A stretch of 64,000 nucleotides of DNA from an uncultured Aquimarina sp. (GTDB lineage Bacteria > Bacteroidota > Bacteroidia > Flavobacteriales > Flavobacteriaceae), in contig CANLRN010000005.1 of NCBI GenBank assembly GCA_947493495.1, positions 49,880 through 113,879 on the forward strand. The letters are read 5' to 3'. This document shows, piece after piece, positions 56,866 to 64,000 of the stretch (the stretch's first letter is position 1; each line of letters opens with the position of its first letter). A program made the translations under genes and the position numbers. The notes beneath the pieces were generated by a model that was not told where the DNA came from, made no database searches, and saw only the letters and a program-made list of their open reading frames with translations.

Positions 56866-58020
56866 TTAAATCTCACATAAAATATCAGCAGCTCGTTTTA
56901 ATGTGTCATTAGTTTTCGCAAAACAAAATCGTAAAACCTTGTCATCCTGTTGATTAATATTAAATACCGAAATGGGGATGGATGCTATTTTATGTTCTTT
57001 GGTTAATCTTTTGGCAAAACCCACATCACCTTCATCACTAATAGATGAGTATTCTAATAATTGAAAATAAGTTCCAGCTGCTGGAGTATAAGTAAATCTG
57101 GAGTCTTTAAGTAGAGATAAAAACAAATCTCTTTTTTCTTGATAAAAGTCAGGGAGAGAAAGATAATTTTCTGGGGTTCTTAAATATTTATTTAAGGCAT
57201 ATTGCATAGGATGATTACCGCAAAACACATTAAATTGATGCACTTTTCTAAATTCTATCATAAGCGATTTAGGAGCTAAACAATATCCAGTTTTCCATCC
57301 GGTAACATGAAATGTTTTGCCAAAAGAAGCAGTGATGAAAGCTCTTTCTGCCAATCCTGGAAATAATGCTGCACTCTGATGTCTCTCTTTATCAAAAATA
57401 ATATGTTCATACACTTCATCACTTAATAAAATAATATTGGTATCCATTAACAATTTTTCTAACTGAAGCATATCTTCTTTTGCCCATATTGTTCCACTTG
57501 GATTGTGAGGTGAATTAATAATCACCATTCTAGTTTTATCAGTGATTTTTTTAGCTACTTCTTCCCAATTAGGTTTAAAACTAGGTGTTGACAATTGAAT
57601 TGGGACAACTGTTCCTCCAAAAAGTTTAATAGTAGGTTCATATGAATCATATGCTGGTTTAAAAACGATTACTTCATCTTCTGGGTGAATAAAAGTAGCA
57701 ATAATGGTAAATATTGCCTGAGTTGCTCCAACGGTTATGGTAACTTCAGATTCGGGATGATATATTTTGCTGTAAAGATTTGCGGTTTTTTCTGCAATAA
57801 TTTCTCGAAGAGATAATAGACCCGCCATTGGCGCATATTGATTATGTCCTTTTTGCATAGCCATACGAACCAAATCTATAAGCTTAGGACTCACATCAAA
57901 ATTAGGAAATCCCTGAGATAAGTTAATTGCATTATATGCTGCAGCCATTTTACTCATTACAGTGAATATGGTGGTAGAAACATCAGGGAGTTTAGAATAT
58001 ATATTAGTAGCTATAGGCAC
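56866..58020 (-). CDS. PLP-dependent methionine aminotransferase-like protein
   Basis: This 384-residue fold-type I aminotransferase has NLSQGFPNFDVSP near the N-terminus, TVGATQAIFT, NSPHNPSGTIW, LLSDEVYEH and the PLP lysine in TASFGKTFHVTGWKTGY. The N-terminal motif matches the methionine aminotransferase (YbdL) type. It makes or uses methionine and its keto acid in methionine salvage. Confidence 0.88.
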   Translation of the reverse strand: MPIATNIYSKLPDVSTTIFTVMSKMAAAYNAINLSQGFPNFDVSPKLIDLVRMAMQKGHNQYAPMAGLLSLREIIAEKTANLYSKIYHPESEVTITVGATQAIFTIIATFIHPEDEVIVFKPAYDSYEPTIKLFGGTVVPIQLSTPSFKPNWEEVAKKITDKTRMVIINSPHNPSGTIWAKEDMLQLEKLLMDTNIILLSDEVYEHIIFDKERHQSAALFPGLAERAFITASFGKTFHVTGWKTGYCLAPKSLMIEFRKVHQFNVFCGNHPMQYALNKYLRTPENYLSLPDFYQEKRDLFLSLLKDSRFTYTPAAGTYFQLLEYSSISDEGDVGFAKRLTKEHKIASIPISVFNINQQDDKVLRFCFAKTNDTLKRAADILCEI

Positions 58021-58159
58021 AGGATTACTTTTTTATCAAAGCTATGTATTTTTGTTTAAAATATATAAGCGTATCACATTCTAAGCAAAACTTACACTAA
58101 ACAAATCATAAAATTGTATTTTATAATCATTACAAATACTATATAAAAGCTCCAAAACC

Positions 58160-58190
58160 TTGTTAAAAACAAGTTTGAAGCTTATTTTTG
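58160..58190 (+). promoter_or_regulatory. Promoter of the succinate dehydrogenase operon
   Basis: TTG at 58160-58162 and TATTTTTG at 58183-58190 (20-bp spacer) fit the Bacteroidetes promoter pattern, 30 bp before sdhC. Confidence 0.5.
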
Positions 58191-58219
58191 TTTTTCAAAT
58201 TTTTTAAACATTTTAAATA

Positions 58220-58885
58220 ATGGGTGGATTGATTAAATCTTCAATAGCTAGAAAAGTAGCCATGGCACTTTCGGGACTTTTCTTAGTATTCTTTTTATTA
58301 CAGCACTTAACGATTAATATCACTTCTGTTTTCAGTCCCGACATATTTAATGAGTTATCTCATTTTATGGGTACAAATCCAATTGTCCAATTCGCATTAC
58401 AACCAGTATTGATTTTTGGAGTAATTTTTCATTTTATAATGGGTTTTGTTTTAGAATTAAAAAATAGAAATGCAAGAGCAGTAAAATATGCAAAGTATAG
58501 TGGTGGAGCCAATTCCTCTTGGATGTCCAGAAATATGATTCTTTCAGGAATTGTAATATTAGCTTTTTTAGGATTACATTTTTATGATTTTTGGGTTCCA
58601 GAGATCGTACATAAATATGTGGAGTTTACTCCAGAAGACCCTACTAGATATTATCACGAGATGTTGGAAAAATTTGTAAGTCCTGTTCGTACAGGAATAT
58701 ATATTTTATCATTTGTATTTCTTGCATTACACTTATGGCACGGATTTGCATCTTCATTTCAATCTGTAGGCTTCAATAATAAATTTGCTATAGGAGCAAC
58801 TAAGTTTGCTAAGGCATTTGCGATCGTGGTTCCTATAGGATTTGTTATCGTTGCTATTGTTTCGCATCTTACTCATAATCACTAA
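58220..58885 (+). CDS. sdhC: Succinate dehydrogenase cytochrome b subunit
   Basis: This 221-residue protein has five hydrophobic segments with heme-binding His ([36 protein letters not shown]). The single-protein membrane anchor, without SdhD, is the type used by Bacteroidetes. It precedes sdhA by 11 bp and anchors the complex in the inner membrane. Confidence 0.93.
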   Translation: MGGLIKSSIARKVAMALSGLFLVFFLLQHLTINITSVFSPDIFNELSHFMGTNPIVQFALQPVLIFGVIFHFIMGFVLELKNRNARAVKYAKYSGGANSSWMSRNMILSGIVILAFLGLHFYDFWVPEIVHKYVEFTPEDPTRYYHEMLEKFVSPVRTGIYILSFVFLALHLWHGFASSFQSVGFNNKFAIGATKFAKAFAIVVPIGFVIVAIVSHLTHNH

Positions 58886-58896
58886 AACCATCTATC

Positions 58897-60912
58897 ATGT
58901 CAATTTTAGATTCTAAAATACCAGAAGGTCCACTGGCAGATAAGTGGACAAAACATAAAAATACGATCAACCTGGTGAATCCAGCCAATAAACGTAATAT
59001 AGATATTATTGTGGTTGGAACTGGGCTAGCAGGAGGTAGTGCTGCTGCAACTTTAGCAGAGCTTGGATATAATGTAAAAACATTTTGCTATCAAGACTCT
59101 CCTCGTCGTGCGCACTCTATCGCTGCACAAGGAGGAATTAATGCAGCAAAAAATTATCAAGGGGATGGAGATTCTAATTATCGTCTTTTTTATGATACGG
59201 TAAAAGGTGGAGATTACAGATCTAGAGAAGCCAATGTGTATCGGTTAGCAGAAGTTTCTGCTAATATTATAGATCAATGTGTAGCACAAGGAGTTCCTTT
59301 TGCTCGTGAATATGGAGGATTGCTGGACAACCGATCGTTTGGAGGAGTCTTGGTATCTCGTACTTTTTATGCTAAAGGACAAACAGGGCAACAACTATTA
59401 TTAGGGGCATATTCGGCAATGAATCGCCAGATTAATAGAGGAAAGATACAAGCTTTTAACCGTCACGAAATGCTAGATCTAGTAAAGGTAGATGGTAAAG
59501 CAAGAGGAATTATTGCCCGTGATCTGGTAACTGGAGAAATCGAGCGTCATTCTGCTCACGCTGTAGTATTAGCTACAGGGGGATATGGAAATGTATTTTT
59601 CTTAAGCACCAATGCCATGGGTAGTAATGTAATGGCAGCCTGGAGAGCGCATAGAAGGGGTGCATTTTTTGCAAACCCATGTTATACTCAGATTCATCCT
59701 ACTTGTATTCCTGTCTCCGGAGAGCATCAGTCTAAATTAACGTTGATGTCAGAATCTCTACGTAATGACGGACGCATATGGGTGCCAAAAAGAATAGAAG
59801 ATGCAGAGGCTATTCGTGCGGGTAAATTGAAACCGACTCAATTATCAGAAGAAGAAAGAGATTATTATCTCGAAAGAAGATATCCAGCATTTGGAAATTT
59901 GGTGCCTCGTGATGTAGCATCTAGAGCTGCAAAAGAACGTTGTGATGCAGGTTTTGGAGTCAATAAAACAGGAGAAGCTGTTTATCTTGATTTTGCTGCC
60001 GCTATTCAGCGATATGGAAAAGAAAAAGCATTGACATCAGGAATTCATAATCCTAGTAAAGAACAATTATTAGAATTAGGAGAAAAAGTGATCGAAGATA
60101 AATATGGTAACTTATTCCAGATGTATGAGAAAATAGTAGATCAGAACCCATATAAAACACCTATGATGATCTATCCTGCAGTACATTATACCATGGGTGG
60201 TTTATGGGTAGATTATAATTTACAAACAACAGTACCTGGATGTTATGCGGCAGGGGAAGCTAATTTTTCAGATCACGGTGCTAATAGATTAGGAGCTTCT
60301 GCTCTAATGCAGGGATTAGCAGATGGATATTTTGTATTACCATATACCATAGGAGATTATTTATCACATGATATTAGAACTGGAGAAATACCTATAGATA
60401 CTCCAGAGTTTGATCAGGCAGAAAAAGAAGTAAAAGAACGTATCGAAAAATTGATGAGTGGGGGCGGAGAACATTCTGTTGATTATTATCATAAGAAATT
60501 AGGTAAGATCATGTGGAATAAGTGTGGGATGTCTCGTAATGCTAAAGAATTACAAGAAGCTATTGACGAAATTTCTGCATTAAGAGCAGATTTCTGGAAA
60601 AATGTTAAGGTCCCTGGAGCAGCAGACAGTATGAACCCTGAATTAGAAAAAGCAGGTAGAGTTGCAGATTTCTTAGAATTAGGAGAATTATTCGCCAAAG
60701 ATGCGCTAGACCGTAATGAATCTTGTGGAGGACATTTTAGAGAAGAATCTGTAGAGCAAGATGGAGAACAAAAAGGGGAAGCGCTTAGAGATGATAAAAA
60801 TTTTAAATATGTTTCTGCTTGGGAGTATAAAGGAGAACCTAAAGATGCAGTACTTCATAAAGAAGATTTAGTATTTGAAAACATTGAATTAAAAACACGT
60901 AGTTATAAATAG
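58897..60912 (+). CDS. sdhA: Succinate dehydrogenase flavoprotein subunit
   Basis: This 671-residue flavoprotein has the FAD motif [20 protein letters not shown], the flavin-attachment segment [15 protein letters not shown], the catalytic [15 protein letters not shown] and [12 protein letters not shown]. It oxidises succinate to fumarate in the cycle and the respiratory chain. The gene lies between sdhC and sdhB. Confidence 0.96.
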   Translation: MSILDSKIPEGPLADKWTKHKNTINLVNPANKRNIDIIVVGTGLAGGSAAATLAELGYNVKTFCYQDSPRRAHSIAAQGGINAAKNYQGDGDSNYRLFYDTVKGGDYRSREANVYRLAEVSANIIDQCVAQGVPFAREYGGLLDNRSFGGVLVSRTFYAKGQTGQQLLLGAYSAMNRQINRGKIQAFNRHEMLDLVKVDGKARGIIARDLVTGEIERHSAHAVVLATGGYGNVFFLSTNAMGSNVMAAWRAHRRGAFFANPCYTQIHPTCIPVSGEHQSKLTLMSESLRNDGRIWVPKRIEDAEAIRAGKLKPTQLSEEERDYYLERRYPAFGNLVPRDVASRAAKERCDAGFGVNKTGEAVYLDFAAAIQRYGKEKALTSGIHNPSKEQLLELGEKVIEDKYGNLFQMYEKIVDQNPYKTPMMIYPAVHYTMGGLWVDYNLQTTVPGCYAAGEANFSDHGANRLGASALMQGLADGYFVLPYTIGDYLSHDIRTGEIPIDTPEFDQAEKEVKERIEKLMSGGGEHSVDYYHKKLGKIMWNKCGMSRNAKELQEAIDEISALRADFWKNVKVPGAADSMNPELEKAGRVADFLELGELFAKDALDRNESCGGHFREESVEQDGEQKGEALRDDKNFKYVSAWEYKGEPKDAVLHKEDLVFENIELKTRSYK

Positions 60913-60992
60913 TTGATGGTTGATAGCTGTTAGTTTATAAAATTTAATTTAAAACTAACAAGCAACAACTAGACAACCAAAAACTAAAATAT

Positions 60993-61739
60993 ATGAATCT
61001 TACACTAAAAATATGGCGTCAGAAAGATGCTAAATCACAAGGAAAGATAATTGATTATCCGATATCCGGAGTAGAAGGAGATATGTCTTTTTTAGAAATG
61101 TTAGACGTGTTAAATGAAGAATTGATTATCAAAGGAGAAGAACCAGTAGTTTTTGATCACGATTGTAGAGAAGGCATTTGTGGGGCTTGCTCATTACAGA
61201 TTAATGGAGAACCTCATGGGCCAGATCGTTTGGTGACTACCTGTCAATTACATATGCGTAAATTTAATGATGGAGATACTATTTTTATAGAACCTTTTAG
61301 AGCTAAAGCATTTCCTGTAGTAAAAGATTTAATGGTAGATAGAAGTGCTTTTGATAGAATACAACATGCAGGAGGATATATTTCTGTAAATACTTCTGGA
61401 AATACGATTGATGCTAATGCGATTCCAGTGAACAAAGGTGATGCAGATGATGCATTTGCTGCGGCTACCTGTATCGGTTGCGGGGCCTGTGTAGCGGCTT
61501 GTAAGAATGCTTCAGCGATGTTGTTTACATCAGCCAAAGTATCACAATATGCACTATTACCACAAGGACAAGTAGAAGCAACAGATCGTGTACTGGCCAT
61601 GGTCAATCAGATGGATGAAGAAGGATTTGGTAACTGCACCAATACTGGAGCCTGCGAAATCGAATGCCCTAAAGGAATTTCTTTAGAAAATATAGCACGA
61701 ATGAATCGCGAATACCTTAAAGCAAGCGTAAAAGGATAG
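60993..61739 (+). CDS. sdhB: Succinate dehydrogenase iron-sulfur subunit
   Basis: This 248-residue protein has the [2Fe-2S] motif [13 protein letters not shown] and the two later clusters [11 protein letters not shown] and [15 protein letters not shown]. It passes electrons from SdhA to the quinone. It lies 80 bp after sdhA; the gap contains an imperfect inverted repeat. Confidence 0.95.
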   Translation: MNLTLKIWRQKDAKSQGKIIDYPISGVEGDMSFLEMLDVLNEELIIKGEEPVVFDHDCREGICGACSLQINGEPHGPDRLVTTCQLHMRKFNDGDTIFIEPFRAKAFPVVKDLMVDRSAFDRIQHAGGYISVNTSGNTIDANAIPVNKGDADDAFAAATCIGCGACVAACKNASAMLFTSAKVSQYALLPQGQVEATDRVLAMVNQMDEEGFGNCTNTGACEIECPKGISLENIARMNREYLKASVKG

Positions 61740-61975
61740 ATATCTATAAGCTCATAAATTATGTCTAGGACATGAAATTAAAAAGTTTAGATTCAACTAA
61801 TAAATTATAAATAGTTGGAACTGACATTAAGAATTCATCTTGACTTTTTCTATTTCCTAAAAAATCTTTAGAATTTTTATAAGAGAAGAGTGTTTACACA
61901 CGTTTTTAAATTGTCAACCTATAAGATAGATCTTATAATTGTAGTATGATCATTTAATTACTAAAACTTAGATAT

Positions 61976-62362
61976 ATGAAAAACAGACTAACTGGCTTAG
62001 GAGGTTTCTTTTTTAAAACTAAAGATCCAAAGGCTACAAAAGAATGGTATGGCAAACATTTAGGTCTCCCTGTAGATGACTATGGATGCACATTTTGGTG
62101 GAAAGATAAACAGGACAATGACTGTTGCACACAATGGAGTCCTTTTAAAGAAGATACTAACTATTTTACTCCAAGCAGAAAAGAATTTATGATGAATTTT
62201 AGAGTAGAAAATCTTGAAGAATTACTCAAGGTTCTTGCAGAAGAAGGTGTTACTGTTGTAGGTGAAATAGAGGAATATGAGTATGGAAAATTTGGATGGA
62301 TCTTAGATCCCGAAAACAATAAAATAGAACTATGGGAACCAATGGATAGTGCTTTTTTATAG
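61976..62362 (+). CDS. VOC-family (glyoxalase-like) protein
   Basis: This 128-residue protein has the vicinal-oxygen-chelate pattern: GGFFFKTKDPKATKEWYGKH at the start, then GKFGWILDPENNKIELWEP with a metal-binding Glu. The role is unknown; family members include glyoxalases, dioxygenases and antibiotic-resistance proteins. Confidence 0.88.
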   Translation: MKNRLTGLGGFFFKTKDPKATKEWYGKHLGLPVDDYGCTFWWKDKQDNDCCTQWSPFKEDTNYFTPSRKEFMMNFRVENLEELLKVLAEEGVTVVGEIEEYEYGKFGWILDPENNKIELWEPMDSAFL

Positions 62363-62430
62363 TCATTCTAAGTAATCATATTTTTTTGTAACTTTCCTTA
62401 CAATTAATTCAATTACTTTAATCTAACATT

Positions 62431-62910
62431 ATGAGTGAAGAAAACAACAATTTAGGGGATGATTTAAAAAAAGGAGCAGAAGATGCTCTAGATAGTGCAA
62501 AAGATGCTGCAAAAAAAGCAGGAGATAAAGCAGGTGAGTTTGCAGATGATGCAAAAGAAGCAGTAAGTGATTTTGCTGAAGACGCAAAAGAAACCGCTGA
62601 TGAATTTGTAGATGGAGTCAAAGATGCTTTTAATACAGAAAGTAAAGACAATAAAAAAGTGCTAGCTGGTATTCTTGCCATAGTTCTTGGATGGGCAGGT
62701 GTCCATAAATTTATATTAGGGTACCAAAAAGAAGGATTTATACTCTTAGGAATAACTTTAATATCGATTCCTTTAGTGTGCTTGGCTATTGGAGCATTTA
62801 CTATGTATCTTCCTGGGTTGATTGGACTTATCGAAGGGATTATTTATTTGACTAAATCAGATGAAGAATTTTACCAAACATATCAAGTGGGTAAGAAACC
62901 TTGGTTCTAA
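62431..62910 (+). CDS. TM2-domain protein with an amphipathic N-terminal region
   Basis: This 159-residue protein has an Ala/Asp/Lys-rich N-terminal half (about 10-70) with an 11-residue amphipathic rhythm resembling stress (LEA or YtxH-like) proteins, and a C-terminal TM2 domain (KKVLAGILAIVLGWAGVHKF, then LIGLIEGIIYL). The domain pair suggests membrane association during stress; the role is unknown. Confidence 0.85.
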   Translation: MSEENNNLGDDLKKGAEDALDSAKDAAKKAGDKAGEFADDAKEAVSDFAEDAKETADEFVDGVKDAFNTESKDNKKVLAGILAIVLGWAGVHKFILGYQKEGFILLGITLISIPLVCLAIGAFTMYLPGLIGLIEGIIYLTKSDEEFYQTYQVGKKPWF

Positions 62911-62918
62911 AAACACAG

Positions 62919-62951
62919 AAAAAGCTGAAAAAATTAGTATTCGGCTTTTTT
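62919..62951 (+). terminator. Terminator of the TM2 gene
   Basis: An 11-bp stem (62919-62929 with 62940-62950, one G-U pair) ends in a T-run. Confidence 0.65.
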
Positions 62952-62970
62952 GTTATATTTTATTATCGTA

Positions 62971-62982
62971 ATATTGCAATAT
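62971..62982. promoter_or_regulatory. Candidate ArsR operator palindrome
   Basis: ATATTGCAATAT is a perfect palindrome 15 bp upstream of the ArsR-type start. ArsR-family repressors usually bind such AT-rich palindromes over their own promoters. Confidence 0.4.
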
Positions 62983-62997
62983 ATAAGTATAAAAGTA

Positions 62998-63321
62998 ATG
63001 GGTGTTACTAAAACAGAAATATTTAATCATAGACAGAATGAATTGGCACAACTATTTAAAATCTTAGGACATCCAGCTCGGATTGCCATTTTACAATATA
63101 TCAGCACCCAAGAATCGTGTATATGTAATGATCTAGTAGAAGAAATTGGATTAGCACAGGCTACCATTTCTCAACACCTCAAAGAATTAAAAAGTATTGG
63201 ATTATTAAAAGGAGAGATAGAAGGTAAGAGTATGTGTTACTGTATTCATATGGATCGGTGGAATCAATTGCAACAGACCCTCACTTCTTTTTTTAATACT
63301 ACCAAACAAAATTGTTGTTAA
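62998..63321 (+). CDS. ArsR-family metalloregulator
   Basis: This 107-residue winged helix starts at ATG 62998; an upstream frame from 62950 would include the palindrome and terminator. The HTH reads GHPARIAILQYI, CICNDLVEEIGLAQATISQHL, then LKSIGLLKGEIEGKSMCYC. Cys in SCICND and at the C-terminus (NCC) are candidate metal or metalloid ligands. The next gene, beyond a fold-back repeat, is the DUF6428 protein seen with ArsR genes in Bacteroidetes. Confidence 0.9.
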   Translation: MGVTKTEIFNHRQNELAQLFKILGHPARIAILQYISTQESCICNDLVEEIGLAQATISQHLKELKSIGLLKGEIEGKSMCYCIHMDRWNQLQQTLTSFFNTTKQNCC

Positions 63322-63327
63322 CACTAA

Positions 63328-63378
63328 GAACTCGTTTAAGGTTTTTCGCTTCAATCAAAAAAAACCTTAAATGAGTTC
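63328..63378. repeat. MITE-like fold-back repeat, copy 3 (51 bp, internally deleted)
   Basis: It keeps both ends of the longer copies, GAACTCGTTTAAGG and CCTTAAATGAGTTC, plus the CGCTTCAATCAAAA segment, forming an almost perfect hairpin. It lies between the ArsR and DUF6428 genes. Confidence 0.65.
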
Positions 63379-63392
63379 TAAAAGAAAAAACT

Positions 63393-63881
63393 ATGGATAC
63401 ATCAGATTTTATAACATTATTAGCAGAGCACCAAGATAAATCTTTACTGTTTGAGTACGCTCCAGGAATGTTGGTAGGTACGAATTATCATATTACAGAA
63501 GTAAAACATCTTACTATAGATTCTGTAGACTGTGGAGCAGGAATAGATTCGTGGAAAGAAACAATCATTCAATTATGGGAAAGCCCAAGTGAAATAGGGA
63601 AGCCTACTCACATGAGCGCATACAAAGCATTAGGGATCCTAAAAAAAGTAGGAGAAATGAAAAATTATGAAATGGATGCTGTAGTAAAAATAGAATATGG
63701 TAATAGCATGTTCCATACCGCACAATTACATATTTCTGATTTCGAAATCAAAGAAAAGCAACTTCTTATCAAACTTGTAGTAAATCCTACAGACTGTAAA
63801 GCAAAAGAAGTTTGCGGGATTCCAGAAACTGTATCCTCTGAGAGTATAAATTCTTGTGCTCCAGGAAGTGGATGTTGTTAA
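63393..63881 (+). CDS. DUF6428-family protein
   Basis: This 162-residue protein matches, as I recall, the DUF6428 family found in Bacteroidetes beside ArsR genes (LLFEYAPGMLVGTNYHITE, DSVDCGAGIDSWKETIIQLW). It ends in a Cys-rich tail (SINSCAPGSGCC) that could bind a metal or metalloid. Arsenite transport or reduction genes would be expected beyond the window. The function is unknown. Confidence 0.8.
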   Translation: MDTSDFITLLAEHQDKSLLFEYAPGMLVGTNYHITEVKHLTIDSVDCGAGIDSWKETIIQLWESPSEIGKPTHMSAYKALGILKKVGEMKNYEMDAVVKIEYGNSMFHTAQLHISDFEIKEKQLLIKLVVNPTDCKAKEVCGIPETVSSESINSCAPGSGCC

Positions 63882-64000
63882 TTTTTTTAAACCCGCATTC
63901 ATAGACATTTTTTTACTGTAACGTAAAGTTTCTAACTGGTAAGCAGCTTCTACGTTTCAAATTGTCCTATTGAAATTTTATCGTTAAAAATGAAATAAAC

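Noticed and set aside
60913..60992. Terminator between sdhA and sdhB
   Set aside because: The inverted repeat is imperfect, has a long AT loop and no T-run, and the genes belong to one complex, so at most it tunes expression.
61244..61606. Minus-strand frame of 120 codons inside sdhB
   Set aside because: The plus-strand frame encodes intact iron-sulfur motifs over the same bases.

Overview
The window is AT-rich DNA from a member of the Bacteroidetes, most likely a marine Flavobacteriaceae (an Aquimarina-like genus is an inference). Pointers are TAnnTTTG promoter boxes with no consistent Shine-Dalgarno, many lipoproteins with a Cys-terminated signal, a three-gene succinate dehydrogenase (sdhC-sdhA-sdhB), a FeoB-associated Cys-rich protein, an alpha-2-macroglobulin/PBP1C pair and a carotenoid operon of the monocyclic (myxol/saproxanthin) type.

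Layout. 1-1582: edge of a glycan-degrading locus (PKD-like lipoprotein, GH5 glycanase). 2162-19918: a ~17.7 kb integrated element in a tRNA-Asn gene, bounded by 48-bp direct repeats of the tRNA 3' part. Its left half holds a tyrosine integrase, an unknown protein, an excisionase-like HTH protein, a BT4734/VirE-N primase-like protein, a PriCT-2/DUF3987 helicase-like protein and two iteron-like repeat arrays. Its right half is nearly all signal transduction: an RsbQ-type alpha/beta hydrolase with a PAS histidine kinase, a degenerate receiver, a CheB-CheR-PAS-kinase giant with a response regulator, and a bacteriophytochrome operon that carries its own two response regulators and a heme oxygenase to make the biliverdin chromophore.

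19946-64000 looks like core chromosome: rseP, a SCO protein, feoA/feoB, a DMT exporter, a carotenoid operon, a J-domain protein, bacilliredoxin, plsC/acyl-ACP desaturase/HD hydrolase, a HEIGH metallopeptidase, a radical SAM protein, a TIR-domain protein, an isoaspartyl peptidase, an ECF sigma operon, alpha-2-macroglobulin plus pbpC, a CYTH protein, an SDR, dinB, an aminotransferase, sdhCAB, and an ArsR-type regulator with a DUF6428 protein.

The most notable system is the mobile photosensory/signalling island at 2162-19918: a red-light receptor with its own pigment enzyme beside a small-molecule (RsbQ-PAS) sensor on one tRNA-targeting element that has no visible relaxase. Secondary signals are a dispersed fold-back (MITE-like) repeat with three copies, duplicated arm-type sites at both ends of the element, and a TIR protein with an uncharacterised C-terminal domain behind a two-box operator. 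All function calls come from reading motifs in the sequence; no database search was run.
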